NCBI RefSeq assembly: GCF_000786215.1 | Contig: NZ_JROG01000003.1 | Span: forward strand, 124,001 to 188,000 | Direction of reading: 5' to 3' | DNA: 64,000 nucleotides | Origin: Sphingomonas sp. 35-24ZXX | Lineage (GTDB): Bacteria > Pseudomonadota > Alphaproteobacteria > Sphingomonadales > Sphingomonadaceae | Part shown: positions 10,001 to 19,436 of the stretch, piece after piece | How positions within the stretch are numbered: the first letter of the stretch is position 1 | How the letters are laid out: every line of letters begins with the position of its first letter | The notes under the pieces: generated by a model | What the model saw: the letters and a program-made list of their open reading frames with translations, nothing else | The model's database searches: none | What the model was told of the DNA's origin: nothing | Made by a program: the position numbers and the translations under genes

Positions 10001-10414
10001 ATGGGCATTTGGTGGCAGGACATGTTGGATCGGCCCGCCGATCTGGGGTCGGCAAGCCTGATCGAGGCCAAGCTGGTCGTGGCCCTGCGGATTGCGGTGT
10101 TTGCGCACAAATCGGGGGCGGATCCCGCGCCGCATGTCGCAGCCCGACTGGGCAGTATCAGCCTGTCGAACCAGCTCTCGCTGGTGCTCGAGGCAATGGG
10201 CCAGGCCTGGCCCGATCCGTTCAGCGTCTCGCGGCCCTGCTGCGGCAGGCTCTCTCCGGACGAAATCCTGTTCGTGGGCATGGTGCGCAGCGCGATGCGC
10301 GGCAACCGTGCGGCATTCGACCGCCAGACGCGCGAGATGCTGGGCGAGGATGCGCGCACCCTGATCTACAACCTCATGTGGCAGATGGGGCGGATGGTGC
10401 CGGCCTCTGCCTGA
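10001..10414 (+). CDS. Hypothetical cytoplasmic protein
   Basis: I do not recognise this 137-residue protein. It begins MGIWWQDMLDRP at ATG 10001, with AAGGAG 7 bases upstream; an upstream in-frame start at 9983 would put that site inside the gene. It looks all-helical and soluble, with a hydrophobic helix LVVALRIAVFAHKSG, a CC pair in RPCCGRLSPDEI, and a Met-rich end (LMWQMGRMV). It is divergent from the predicted small RNA and its 3' end faces the OxyR-like gene 12 bases away. Confidence 0.6.
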   Translation: MGIWWQDMLDRPADLGSASLIEAKLVVALRIAVFAHKSGADPAPHVAARLGSISLSNQLSLVLEAMGQAWPDPFSVSRPCCGRLSPDEILFVGMVRSAMRGNRAAFDRQTREMLGEDARTLIYNLMWQMGRMVPASA

Positions 10415-10426
10415 CAGCAGCCCGGG

Positions 10427-11326
10427 TCAGACCGGTTCGTTGACGTAATTGCGGATGAATTCAGCGATCGCGTGGAAGCCATCGCTGAAGGCGGCACCGC
10501 TCCGCCACAAGGCCGCGATCGATCGCCGTGCGTTCCAACCGGCGATATCCAGCGTCGCCACGACCTCTGCGCTCTGCGTTTCGGCGGCCATGTAGCGCTC
10601 GGGCAGGAGAGCAAGGCCGATGCCGGAACCCACCATCTGCCGGATGCTGTCGAGGCTGGTGCCTTCGTAATCATGAAGGATATGCGCGCCCACCCGCTCG
10701 CAGATGTCGCGCGTCTGCCTGTGGAAATGGTGCCGACGGTCGAGAGTGAGGAAACCTTCCCCCTTCAGCGCATCGGCGGGAATGTCCTTCTGGCCCGCCA
10801 GCGGGTGGTCCGGCGGGGCGATGATGAACATCCGCTCGCTGAACAGCGGCTCGATCACGATTCCCGAGGCGTCGACGGGCAGTGGGCACAGCATCATGTC
10901 CAGCTCGCCGCGCATCACCTGGCGCACCTGATCATCGGGAATGCCCTCGCGGATGTGCAGGCGAAGATCGGGCTGCTGCTTGTGCAGGCCGGCCACGATG
11001 GCAGGCATCAGATACGGACCCAGCGTCGGGGTGACGCCAAAGCGCAAGGTCCCGCCGATGCCCTTGCCGGCGCGCCGGGCAAGATCGGAAAGGTCCCGCA
11101 CCTGGACCAATATGCCCCGCGCGCGCGCCGCGATGTCGCGGCCCAATGGAGTCAGTTGCACATCATTGCTGCTGCGGTCGATCAGTGACGCTCCCAGTCT
11201 TGCCTCGAGCGTGCGCAGCTGCTGGCTGAGCGTGGGTTGCGATACATGCACCGCAAAGGCGGCACGGCCGAAATGGCGGTGGTCGTCCAGCGCCACCAGA
11301 TATTGCAATTGGCGAAGACTGGGCAT
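10427..11326 (-). CDS. OxyR-like LysR-family regulator lacking the peroxidatic cysteine
   Basis: The 299-residue protein has an N-terminal winged helix (RQLQYLVALDDHRHFGRAAFAVHVSQPTLS) and a LysR effector domain most like OxyR (GTLRFGVTPTLGPYLMP, GLALLPERYMA). Aligned with E. coli OxyR around GHCLRDQAMGFC, the sequence here is RHHFHRQTRDIC: the position of peroxide-sensing Cys199 is His200, while the partner Cys208 is kept as Cys209. It may therefore sense something else, or sense peroxide differently. I chose ATG 11326 (MPSLRQLQ) with GGGAG 6 bases upstream; a frame from 11362 would contain the operator palindrome. No peroxide gene is adjacent. Confidence 0.85.
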   Translation of the reverse strand: MPSLRQLQYLVALDDHRHFGRAAFAVHVSQPTLSQQLRTLEARLGASLIDRSSNDVQLTPLGRDIAARARGILVQVRDLSDLARRAGKGIGGTLRFGVTPTLGPYLMPAIVAGLHKQQPDLRLHIREGIPDDQVRQVMRGELDMMLCPLPVDASGIVIEPLFSERMFIIAPPDHPLAGQKDIPADALKGEGFLTLDRRHHFHRQTRDICERVGAHILHDYEGTSLDSIRQMVGSGIGLALLPERYMAAETQSAEVVATLDIAGWNARRSIAALWRSGAAFSDGFHAIAEFIRNYVNEPV

Positions 11327-11341
11327 GCTGGCTCCCCTGGC

Positions 11342-11362
11342 TTGATAGACGTTGACTATCAA
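11342..11362. promoter_or_regulatory. ATAG-N7-CTAT palindrome: probable autoregulatory operator
   Basis: TTGATAG-N7-CTATCAA is a perfect 7-bp inverted repeat centred about 26 bp upstream of the OxyR-like start codon. Its core ATAG-N7-CTAT is one half of the classical OxyR site (two such units in tandem). No second unit lies at the expected distance on either side, so it is a single-dimer site. It most likely mediates autoregulation. Confidence 0.6.
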
Positions 11363-11664
11363 GAATCGGTCGGTCTTTCAAATGGAAACAATGATACAAC
11401 GTGGCATATTGGGGTCACACCAAGCAGTGGAGCCGGTCACCTCCCCGAACCGCTCTGCCCAAAACTGCTTGATAGATGCCGCGGCTTGAACGGACACCCC
11501 AAAGCTGCGGATAGGGTGGCGCATCGGTCCGCCGAGGTCGCAGCTTAGCCTCCGGTGCGTCACCCGCCTATCTTCCTCCGCCAGGTGCACAACAGCACGC
11601 CACCACACCGGCGCCCCGCAGGACGCGGCACCGGCGTAGATGTCGCTGCCGATGAAAGCAGTGC
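11363..11664. other. Intergenic region without a recognisable gene
   Basis: About 300 bases separate the OxyR-like operator from the end of the TolC-like gene. The part near the regulator is A+T-richer and probably holds its promoter; the rest is G+C-rich with no convincing frame, RNA or T-tract terminator. Confidence 0.4.
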
Positions 11665-13149
11665 TCAGGGCGTCGTGGTCTGGCCGAGGTCTTCGCTCAG
11701 ACGCAGGGCATCCAGATCAGCGGCCACGGCCACCAGATCGGCGCGCGCCTGTGCCAGCCGAAATTCCGCATCCAGCCGACGGATCGCCGCATTGGCGGCG
11801 GCATCCTCGCGCAGGTTGACCAGGAAGAAATCGCTGGCCCCCGCCTGGAACAACCGGCGTTCACCCGCTGCCAGCTTTTCGGCCTGTACTTCCTCGTCGC
11901 GCGCCAGCACTGCGAGGCGTTCAGCCGCCGAAAGGTTGGTCGACAGCTGCTGGATCTCGGCAATGATCTGTTCCTCGCTTTGGCGACGCCGCCATTCGAG
12001 CGCGGAAATGCTCGCTTCTGCCGCAGCGACCTGACCCTTGGCGGCGCGGTTCTGCAGCGGCATGGAGAAGGTAAAACCGACGACTGCTTCGAACGGGTCA
12101 CGCGAACGACCGCCCAGGCCTTGCTCGCCAAAGTCCTTGCCGGCTTCGGCGAACAGCCTGAGCGACGGCAGCAGCCGGTTGCGTTCCAGCTCGAGCCGGG
12201 TTTCGCCCAGCTCTAGTCGCTGCTCGAGGAGCTTGAGGTCGGGCCGCCGCGCCAGGATCGCTGCCGGATCGGCATCGCGGGCGGCGGGGATCATCGGCAG
12301 CGAGGTGGGCAGGTCTGCCGGCGTTGCAACACGCGGCCTGCCATCATCATCGCGCCAGAACAGCGACAACCTTTGCGCTGCATTGGCCAGATCGCGTTCG
12401 GCCGCCACCAGCAGCGACTGCCGACGGAGCAAGTTCTGTTCGTTTTCAGTGAGCAATATCGCAGCGCGCGCGCCGAGCTGGACCTGCCGGCGAATGCCCT
12501 CCTGCCGGTCCTGCGCCAGCCCGACCAGCGCGCGATACACCTGCACCTGCTGTCCGGCGGCCACCCATTGGCCATAGCTCTGGATCGCGCGCTGCTGCAC
12601 GCCGATGGCAATGATCAGCGCATCCAGCCCGGCAATGTCGCGTTCGATCATGGCATTGCGCTGGCCGAAACGGCGATCGTCGATCGCGCGATCGCGCAGC
12701 AGCGCGAACACGCCGCGCACCTTGAGCTCGCCCAGCTGGTCGGTGAAGCTGTAATCCTCGTAAACGGGGAAATCGCCGCGCGAAACGCGATAGCTGGCCT
12801 CGAGCTGACCGCCGTTGTTGGTCAGCGGCTGGATCGCCTTGCCCTGCAGATACGTGCCGTCATAGAAACCGGTGACCCGCGAAAAGCCTTCGCCGGTGAA
12901 CAGCAAGTCGAATGCGCCTTCGCTCGCCAACACGCGCCCGTCGGCCGCCCGCGCCATGGCCAGCGCCTCCAGGATCGTCGGCGCAAACCGGCGCGATGAT
13001 TCCAGCACGTCCGACAGCTGCAGCCCCTTGGTCGAGCGCACCTGATCCGGCGCGAGAACGGGCGCGGGCAGGGGCTGCGCCGCCACGGGCGATGCCGCGG
13101 CCAGCAGCGTCGTCGCTGCCAGCCCGGCCATCAGCAGGGCCTTGCGCAT
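11665..13149 (-). CDS. TolC-family outer-membrane channel protein of the export operon
   Basis: The 494-residue protein has a signal peptide (MRKALLMAGLAATTLLAAASPVAAQ), two long helical repeats typical of TolC, and the signature ILARRPDLKLLEQRLELGETRLELERNRLLPSL. It would form the outer-membrane exit of a tripartite exporter with the HlyD protein and ABC-like subunit encoded just upstream. The start ATG 13149 shares one base with the HlyD stop codon (TGATG), so the genes are coupled. A longer frame from 13290 runs inside the HlyD gene and is rejected. The first repeat contains a longer insertion than usual for TolC (TNNGGQLEASYRVSRGDFPV), more like hemolysin-exporter relatives. Confidence 0.85.
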   Translation of the reverse strand: MRKALLMAGLAATTLLAAASPVAAQPLPAPVLAPDQVRSTKGLQLSDVLESSRRFAPTILEALAMARAADGRVLASEGAFDLLFTGEGFSRVTGFYDGTYLQGKAIQPLTNNGGQLEASYRVSRGDFPVYEDYSFTDQLGELKVRGVFALLRDRAIDDRRFGQRNAMIERDIAGLDALIIAIGVQQRAIQSYGQWVAAGQQVQVYRALVGLAQDRQEGIRRQVQLGARAAILLTENEQNLLRRQSLLVAAERDLANAAQRLSLFWRDDDGRPRVATPADLPTSLPMIPAARDADPAAILARRPDLKLLEQRLELGETRLELERNRLLPSLRLFAEAGKDFGEQGLGGRSRDPFEAVVGFTFSMPLQNRAAKGQVAAAEASISALEWRRRQSEEQIIAEIQQLSTNLSAAERLAVLARDEEVQAEKLAAGERRLFQAGASDFFLVNLREDAAANAAIRRLDAEFRLAQARADLVAVAADLDALRLSEDLGQTTTP

Positions 13150-14252
13150 CACTTCTTCCCCGAAGAGCTGGTCGACGACGACATGCCCTTGGTGCCGCCG
13201 GAAGATGCCGCCGAGGCTTCGCCTGCCCCCGCCTGGCTTTCTTCGATCAGTGCTGGGTTCTGCAGCGGGAAGTCGTTGAGCTGACGCCACAGTTCGAAGC
13301 CGACCGAGACCTGCTCCATTGCTACCCAGCCGCGCACGTTGGCACCCAGCCGGACATAGGGTTCGCGCGGCCAGCGGGTCTTGCCCTTGGCCTCCTGCAC
13401 CAGCACGCGGAACAGGCCATTGGGCGAGGCGGCGAGATCGACCTGCTGCACCTGGCCATCGAACAGCCCCTGCGCCACCGAGGGCCAGCCGGAAAACTGG
13501 ATCGCGGGCCAGCCCTCGAACTCCAGCCGCACCGGCTGACCGCGCCGAATCAACGGAGCATCGCGGCCGTCGACATAGATTTCGACCACCCGGCGGGCCT
13601 GGGTCGGCGCAAATGTGGCTAGGACTTCGCCCTGCGACACCATGGTCGCGCGGTCGCCGCCATTGATCCGCTGGATCACGCCATCGCGCGGTGCGCGAAC
13701 CAGCTGCAGCGACTGACGGGCGAGGTTGATGTCGATCTGGGTAATGGCAGCGCGGGCCTCGGCCAGCGTCGCCTCCATCTCTGCGACCTTGATCCGCGCG
13801 AGCTCGTTTTCGCGCCGCGATGCCAGGCCCTCGCTGAACAGCGTGCCGGTGCGGCCGACATCGAGCCGAGCAGTACTGAGCGCGCTTGCGGCGGCGGCGG
13901 CCTTGGCTTCGGCCAGGCTGCGTTCGACCTGCAGGCGCTGCAGCAGCATGGGGTCGTTGTCGGAAATCTGGACGATCGGATCGCCCTCCTTCACCACCGA
14001 GCCGTCCTGCACGTACCAGCGCTCGATCCGTCCCGAGACAAGGGCCGTGACATTCTGCAGGCGATCTTGCGGGTTGAGTGCGATCACCTGGCCAGCGCCA
14101 TAGGCGGTCTGGACCCAGGGCACATAGATCATGAACACGGTGGCTGCGATGATGGTCACGATGACCATCGCCGCAATGGCGCGCAGCGGACGCGGCGTGC
14201 GTTGCCGCGCCAGCGTGTGGAAGCGGACGAGGGCGCGATCACGCGTTGTCAT
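13149..14252 (-). CDS. HlyD-family periplasmic adaptor of the export operon
   Basis: The 367-residue protein has a short cytoplasmic tail, one N-terminal transmembrane helix (IAAMVIVTIIAATVFMIYVPW), a split biotinyl-lipoyl domain (VSGRIERWYVQDGSVVKEGDPIVQISD), an alpha-hairpin (LAEAKAAAAAS to RQSLQLV), and a beta-barrel end with a Ser/Gly-rich tail. It links the inner-membrane subunit to the TolC-like channel. The start ATG 14252 has AGGAGG 7 bases upstream and lies 14 bases inside the ABC-like gene. The family of the substrate cannot be read from the sequence. Confidence 0.85.
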   Translation of the reverse strand: MTTRDRALVRFHTLARQRTPRPLRAIAAMVIVTIIAATVFMIYVPWVQTAYGAGQVIALNPQDRLQNVTALVSGRIERWYVQDGSVVKEGDPIVQISDNDPMLLQRLQVERSLAEAKAAAAASALSTARLDVGRTGTLFSEGLASRRENELARIKVAEMEATLAEARAAITQIDINLARQSLQLVRAPRDGVIQRINGGDRATMVSQGEVLATFAPTQARRVVEIYVDGRDAPLIRRGQPVRLEFEGWPAIQFSGWPSVAQGLFDGQVQQVDLAASPNGLFRVLVQEAKGKTRWPREPYVRLGANVRGWVAMEQVSVGFELWRQLNDFPLQNPALIEESQAGAGEASAASSGGTKGMSSSTSSSGKK

Positions 14253-15963
14253 GGCGCGCCTCCTCTGCCTGACGATCGGTAATGGCAATGAATTCGTCCG
14301 GGTCATCGATGATCCGTTGCTGGTCGCAGCCCAGCCAGAGGTAGCGGCAGTCAGGCTGCGGCCCGGCCTGGTACGTGAACTGGATGACAGTCGATCCCTC
14401 GGCGCGCATCGCGTTGCGCACATCGGCCAGAATGGCGCCATCGATCATGTCGAAAAGACCGGTCAGGATCAGCAGGCGCGGGCATTTCAGCATGGCGCCA
14501 GCCAGCTTGAGCCGCAGCGATTCCGCATAGGAAAGCGGCCAGCCGCTGGTCGACAGCTGCGTATCCAGGCCATCGGGCAGGCGCATGACGCGGTCCTGCA
14601 GCCGCACCAGGGCCAATGCACGCAGCACATCGGCGGAAGAGGTCTCCGGCCCGGCGAGGCGCAGATAGTCGCGGATGCTTGCCTGGACGATGGTGGGGCG
14701 GTCGAGCACGATGATCTCGCTGCGCAGCCGGAACATGTCGACCATCGCGATATCCTGCCCCCCCAGGGTTACGACGCCGGTTTCGGGCGTGATGTACCGC
14801 TTCATGGCATGTGTGAACAACCGCTGCACATCATGGTTCTGCGCCTGCGCCACCAGCTGCGAGCCCGCCGGAATGGCGATGTCGAGCGTGATGCCGGGGG
14901 CCGTGCTTGCGTGGGTCACGCGCCGCAGCATCAGGTCGCTGCCGCCGATAGCATCTTCACCCTCGCGTGCCTCTTCCTCCTGCTCGATATGATAGATCAG
15001 GCCGATTTCTTCGGCCGCCGCGATCAGATCGTAGGTGGTATCGAGATAGGCGCCCATCTGGCCGAGGCCGAAAAACGCCGCCGACAGGATCAGCTCGGCG
15101 GCGACCAGCTGGCCGATCGACAGCTCGCCCTGGATCACCAGCCATCCGCCCAGCGCCAGCAAACCAGCGCTGGCAAAGGCGTAGAGCAGCAGGAAGGCGA
15201 CCGTCTGCGACATCGTGTAGCGGAAATGCTTGGACTTGGCGTCGATATAGGCCGCGGTCACGCCCTCGGACCGGTCGAGCGCATAATCGACATGCCGACC
15301 CGACTTGTAGAATCCGTTGGATGCGCCGACATTCTCGAGCCAGCCGGCGGCGGCATATTTCGCATGGCTGAGCGCGATGCCGGAGCGCACTGCGCCGCGC
15401 GTCCAGATCAGCAGGATCAGCATCGCCGTGCCGATGACGATCAGATTGAACGCCAGGAAGAAGGGGTGATAAAAGGCGGTCACGGTAAAGCCGACCGCGG
15501 ACTGCAGGATGATCGTGAAGCCACCGATCAACAGGCTGGGCACCGCCTTCTGCACGGTGTTGACGTCGAAATAGCGGTTGAAAAGGTCCTGCCGCTTGCT
15601 GTCTTCGAAAAACGGGTTGCGCGCATGGATCGATCGCAGCGTGATCTCCGCCACCTGCCGCGCATAGAAGCGCCGGGCGAACAGCTCCATCGTGTAGATG
15701 CGCAGCGCCGACAGCAGGACAGCGATCAGCAGCAGGCCAAGTAATGTCCCCGCCAGCGTGATCAGCGGGGTGACAAGCGCGGTGTTGGCGACCGAATTGA
15801 TCAGCATCTGCACCGAAATCGGTGTGGCGAGCGAGAGCACCGAGACCGCAACGCCATAGATCAGCGCCAGCGCAATGAAGCTGCGCTCGCCCTTCAACAG
15901 GCCCAGCATCCATCGGATTGCCTCGCGAGCCCCCATGATGTGATGTTCGGAAGATGAAGCCAT
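14239..15963 (-). CDS. ABC-exporter-like protein with a fully degenerate ATPase domain
   Basis: The 574-residue protein has a type-I exporter membrane domain (about six helices, residues 25-310) followed by a domain that aligns with an ABC ATPase but lacks its catalytic residues. Where Walker A (GxxGxGKS) belongs, residues about 371-382 read VAQAQNHDVQRL; the signature LSGGQ is LSYAES (477-482); Walker B LILDE is LILTGLFD (498-505); the H-loop His is Thr (QFTYQ). The flanking scaffold (LPDGLDTQL, P-E-T-G-V-V-T-L-G-G) is intact, so this is decay of function, not of the frame. It heads an operon with HlyD and TolC genes. The start ATG 15963 has GGCAGG 7 bases upstream. It either exports without ATP, pairs with an ATPase encoded elsewhere, or acts as a sensor. 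Confidence 0.85.
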   Translation of the reverse strand: MASSSEHHIMGAREAIRWMLGLLKGERSFIALALIYGVAVSVLSLATPISVQMLINSVANTALVTPLITLAGTLLGLLLIAVLLSALRIYTMELFARRFYARQVAEITLRSIHARNPFFEDSKRQDLFNRYFDVNTVQKAVPSLLIGGFTIILQSAVGFTVTAFYHPFFLAFNLIVIGTAMLILLIWTRGAVRSGIALSHAKYAAAGWLENVGASNGFYKSGRHVDYALDRSEGVTAAYIDAKSKHFRYTMSQTVAFLLLYAFASAGLLALGGWLVIQGELSIGQLVAAELILSAAFFGLGQMGAYLDTTYDLIAAAEEIGLIYHIEQEEEAREGEDAIGGSDLMLRRVTHASTAPGITLDIAIPAGSQLVAQAQNHDVQRLFTHAMKRYITPETGVVTLGGQDIAMVDMFRLRSEIIVLDRPTIVQASIRDYLRLAGPETSSADVLRALALVRLQDRVMRLPDGLDTQLSTSGWPLSYAESLRLKLAGAMLKCPRLLILTGLFDMIDGAILADVRNAMRAEGSTVIQFTYQAGPQPDCRYLWLGCDQQRIIDDPDEFIAITDRQAEEARHDNA

Positions 15964-16304
15964 GTGTTTGCCTGCCCGTGAATCCAAGGTCGCCGCTGCA
16001 CGAATTAGGTGACGCAGCCGATAAGCCCATTCGAAAGGCATCCTCCGGAATGATTGCTTTTATCTATCGCGGCAGCACGTGGCTGACGGACTTTTCCATG
16101 ATATATGTTAACTTGCCCTGCGTCGAACGATTGAAATCGACGATTAATCCTGTCGCGTGGAAAATTCCGCAACTCAAGGAAAAATGGCTGGCAACAGCGG
16201 TTTGCGGCTGCACTACGACACGCCGCCGACAGGCGGGCTTCACCTGTCGGGGCGCTCGTTAGACCAATAACCGGTGCGGGGCAGGCCCAGCTGCCCCGGC
16301 GGTT
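15964..16304. other. Promoter region of the export operon; no gene seen
   Basis: This 341-bp gap lies between the export operon and the 3' end of uvrA. Its middle (about 16050-16190) is unusually A+T-rich for this genome and probably holds the operon promoter. Read on the minus strand it has CGTCGA and TCGACG half-sites about 10 bases apart, a possible operator. A perfect 8-bp hairpin (CCGACAGG, 16226-16250) and a GGGGCAG/CTGCCCC hairpin (16275-16295) follow uvrA, both without a T tract. Confidence 0.4.
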
Positions 16305-19238
16305 CTACCGCTTCAGCAGCGGCGCGAGATAATGGCCTGTATAGCTCCTTGCGACCTTGGCCACCTGCTCGGGCGTGCCCTCGGCCACGATCTCGCCGCC
16401 CTTGACGCCGCCTTCGGGGCCCATGTCGATGATCCAGTCGGCGGTCTTGATCACATCCAGATTGTGCTCGATCACGACAACGCTGTTGCCCTGATCGACC
16501 AGACGGTGGAGCACCTCCAGCAGCTTGCGGACATCCTCGAAGTGCAGGCCGGTGGTGGGCTCGTCCAGAATATAGAGCGTCTGTCCGGTCGACCTCCGGC
16601 TGAGTTCCTTGGCGAGCTTGACGCGCTGCGCCTCGCCGCCGGAGAGCGTGGTCGCCTGCTGGCCGACCTTGACATAGCCCAGGCCCACTTCCCACAGCAT
16701 CGCCATCTTGTCGCGGATCGGCGGCACCGCCTTGAAGAACTCGACGGCGTCCTCGACCGTCATGTCGAGCACGTCGGCGATCGAATGGCCCTTGAACTTC
16801 ACCTCCAGCGTTTCGCGGTTGTAGCGCTTGCCGCCGCATTCCTCGCAGGTGACATAGACGTCGGGCAGGAAGTGCATCTCGATCTTGATGACGCCATCGC
16901 CCTGGCATTTCTCGCAGCGGCCGCCCTTGACGTTGAAGCTGAACCTGCCCGGCTTGTAGCCCCGCGCCAGCGATTCCGGCAGCGCGGCAAACCAGTCGCG
17001 AATGTTGGTGAAGGCGCCGGTATAGGTCGCCGGGTTGGACCGCGGGGTGCGGCCGATCGGCGACTGGTCGATGTCGATGACCTTGTCGCAATGTTCCAGG
17101 CCGGTGATCTTGTCGTGCGGCCCGGCAATGATCCGGGCCCCGTTCAAGGTGCGCGCCGCGCCAGCATAGAGCGTGTCGATCGTGAAGCTGGACTTGCCCG
17201 AGCCTGAAACCCCGGTGATGCAGGTGAAGGTGCCCAGCGGAATCGATGCCGTCACGCCGCTCAGATTGTTGGCGCGTGCGTTGTGCACGGTCAGCTTCTT
17301 TCCGTTGCCCTTGCGCCGCTTGGCCGGAACCTCGATCCGCCGTTCGCCGGTCAGATATTGGGCGGTCAGCGAATCCTCGGACTTCAGCAGCTCCTCGAGC
17401 GTGCCCTTGGCGACGATCTCGCCGCCATGCACGCCGGCGCCGGGGCCCAGATCGACGATATAGTCGGCGGTGCGGATCGCATCTTCGTCATGCTCGACGA
17501 CGATCACCGTGTTGCCGAGGTCGCGCAGCCGCTTGAGCGTGACCAGCAACCGGTCGTTGTCCTTCTGGTGTAGGCCGATGCTGGGCTCGTCGAGCACGTA
17601 CAGCACGCCCGAAAGCCCGCTGCCGATCTGGCTGGCTAGACGGATGCGCTGCGATTCCCCGCCGGACAGCGTGCCCGAGGTGCGATCGAGGTTGAGATAG
17701 TCGAGCCCGACATTGTTGAGGAAGCCCAGCCGCTCGATGATTTCCTTGAGGATCGCCTTGGCGATCTGCTGCTGTTGCGGCCCGAGCTTGTCGTTCAGCG
17801 TTTCGAAGAAGTGCAGGGCATCCGCGACCGACCGGCGGGTCGAGATCGAGATGTCCTCGCCCGCCACCTTGACCGATCGCGCCTCGGGCTTGAGGCGCGC
17901 GCCATCGCACACTTCGCAGGGCTGGGCGGTCTGGTACTTGCTCAACTCCTCGCGCATCCAGGCGCTGTCGGTCTGCAGCAGACGGCGGTTCAGGTTGCCG
18001 ATGACGCCCTCGAAGGCTTTCTTGACCTCGTACGACTTGCGACCATCCTGGAAGCGCAGGGTCACCGGCTTTCCGCCGGTGCCGTGCAGGATGATGAGGC
18101 GCACTTCCCCGGGAAGATCCTTCCAGGGCGTTTCGAGCGAGAAGCCGAACTCGCGGCCCAGGCTGGAGAGCACCTGCATGTAATAAGGCGAGGGCGGATT
18201 GGACTTCGCCCAGGGCACGACTGCGCCCTTCTTCAGGCTCAGCTCCTCGTTGGGGACCACCAGCTGCGGGTCGAAATACATCTTCTCGCCCAGGCCGTCG
18301 CAGGCTGGGCACGCGCCTTGCGGCGCGTTGAACGAGAACAGCCGCGGCTCGATCGCCTCGATGGTGAAGCCGGACACGGGGCAGGCGAAACGTTCGGAAA
18401 AGATGATGCGGTTGTCGGGGATGCCGGCATTCTTCATGCCCTTCTTGGGCTTTTCCGCCTCGATCGGCTGACTGTCGGCGGCAAGCGCAGCAGCGGGTTC
18501 GCCCAGCGCTGCCACCGTGCCATCAGCCAGATCGACGAAGGCCAGTCCGTCTGCCAGTTTGAGCGCGGTCTCGAAGCTGTCGGCCAGCCGGGTTTCGATG
18601 CCTTCGCGCACCGCCATGCGGTCGATCACGACCTCGATGTCGTGCTTGTACTTCTTGTCGAGCGCCGGGGCTTCCTCGATCTCGTAGAATTCGCCGTCGA
18701 TCCGCACGCGGGTGAACCCGGCGCGCTGCCATTCGGCGAGCTCCTTGCGGTATTCGCCCTTGCGGCCGCGCACGACCGGGGCGAGCAGATAGAAGCGCGT
18801 GCCCTCGGGCAGCGCCATCACCCGGTCGACCATCATGCTCACCGTCTGCGCGGTGATCGGCAGGCCAGTCGCAGGCGAATAGGGCACGCCGACACGCGCC
18901 CAGAGCAGGCGCATGTAATCGTAAATCTCGGTCACCGTCGCGACGGTGGAGCGCGGATTGCGGCTGGTTGTCTTCTGCTCGATGCTGATGGCAGGCGAGA
19001 GGCCGTCGATATGCTCGACATCGGGCTTCTGCATCATCTCCAGAAACTGGCGCGCATAAGCCGAGAGCGATTCCACGTATCGCCGCTGGCCTTCGGCATA
19101 GATGGTGTCGAACGCGAGGCTCGATTTGCCACTGCCCGAAAGACCGGTGATCACGATCAGCTGATCGCGCGGCAGATCGATATCGACGCCCTTGAGGTTG
19201 TGCTCGCGCGCGCCGCGCACGGAAATATGAGTCAGCAT
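16305..19238 (-). CDS. uvrA: UvrABC excinuclease subunit A
   Basis: UvrA is the damage-recognition ATPase of nucleotide excision repair. The 977-residue protein has two ABC ATPase modules with Walker [12 protein letters not shown] and [11 protein letters not shown], two LSGGE signatures ([15 protein letters not shown] and [14 protein letters not shown]), and zinc-binding Cys clusters ([16 protein letters not shown] with CEECGGKR). Length and domain order are normal. An SOS box stands 13 bp upstream of its start, so LexA control is very likely. Confidence 0.98.
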   Translation of the reverse strand: MLTHISVRGAREHNLKGVDIDLPRDQLIVITGLSGSGKSSLAFDTIYAEGQRRYVESLSAYARQFLEMMQKPDVEHIDGLSPAISIEQKTTSRNPRSTVATVTEIYDYMRLLWARVGVPYSPATGLPITAQTVSMMVDRVMALPEGTRFYLLAPVVRGRKGEYRKELAEWQRAGFTRVRIDGEFYEIEEAPALDKKYKHDIEVVIDRMAVREGIETRLADSFETALKLADGLAFVDLADGTVAALGEPAAALAADSQPIEAEKPKKGMKNAGIPDNRIIFSERFACPVSGFTIEAIEPRLFSFNAPQGACPACDGLGEKMYFDPQLVVPNEELSLKKGAVVPWAKSNPPSPYYMQVLSSLGREFGFSLETPWKDLPGEVRLIILHGTGGKPVTLRFQDGRKSYEVKKAFEGVIGNLNRRLLQTDSAWMREELSKYQTAQPCEVCDGARLKPEARSVKVAGEDISISTRRSVADALHFFETLNDKLGPQQQQIAKAILKEIIERLGFLNNVGLDYLNLDRTSGTLSGGESQRIRLASQIGSGLSGVLYVLDEPSIGLHQKDNDRLLVTLKRLRDLGNTVIVVEHDEDAIRTADYIVDLGPGAGVHGGEIVAKGTLEELLKSEDSLTAQYLTGERRIEVPAKRRKGNGKKLTVHNARANNLSGVTASIPLGTFTCITGVSGSGKSSFTIDTLYAGAARTLNGARIIAGPHDKITGLEHCDKVIDIDQSPIGRTPRSNPATYTGAFTNIRDWFAALPESLARGYKPGRFSFNVKGGRCEKCQGDGVIKIEMHFLPDVYVTCEECGGKRYNRETLEVKFKGHSIADVLDMTVEDAVEFFKAVPPIRDKMAMLWEVGLGYVKVGQQATTLSGGEAQRVKLAKELSRRSTGQTLYILDEPTTGLHFEDVRKLLEVLHRLVDQGNSVVVIEHNLDVIKTADWIIDMGPEGGVKGGEIVAEGTPEQVAKVARSYTGHYLAPLLKR

Positions 19239-19250
19239 GGAGCGCCTTAT

Positions 19251-19265
19251 GTTCTATCGATGTTC
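19251..19265. promoter_or_regulatory. LexA/SOS box of uvrA (GTTC-N7-GTTC)
   Basis: The sequence is a perfect alphaproteobacterial LexA site, two GTTC direct repeats spaced by TATCGAT. It lies 13 bases upstream of the uvrA start codon and about 170 bases from the divergent gene. In this class of bacteria uvrA is a known SOS gene. Confidence 0.85.
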
Positions 19266-19436
19266 TGGTTGCAAGCACGCGATTGCGGGCTGGACGTGGG
19301 TTGGACGGTGCCGCACGGACACATGGTGCGCGCACGCCGCCGCTGCAAGGCCGCACGCATGGTCCATGGAACGGCTTTGCGCCTCCAACGTAGCCGTGTT
19401 AATCGAGATCAACTTTGTTTTGAGGGAAGCAAGATC

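Noticed and set aside
9788-10135. Minus-strand frame overlapping the predicted small RNA
   Set aside because: It starts inside the divergent gene, has no ribosome site, and its end runs through the sRNA hairpins.
11237-11548. Plus-strand frame overlapping the start of the OxyR-like gene
   Set aside because: It lies antisense to the regulator and its operator and has no recognisable motifs.
15954-16262. Open frame of 102 codons upstream of the export operon
   Set aside because: Its composition is odd, it has no ribosome site or family features, and it covers the A+T-rich promoter region.
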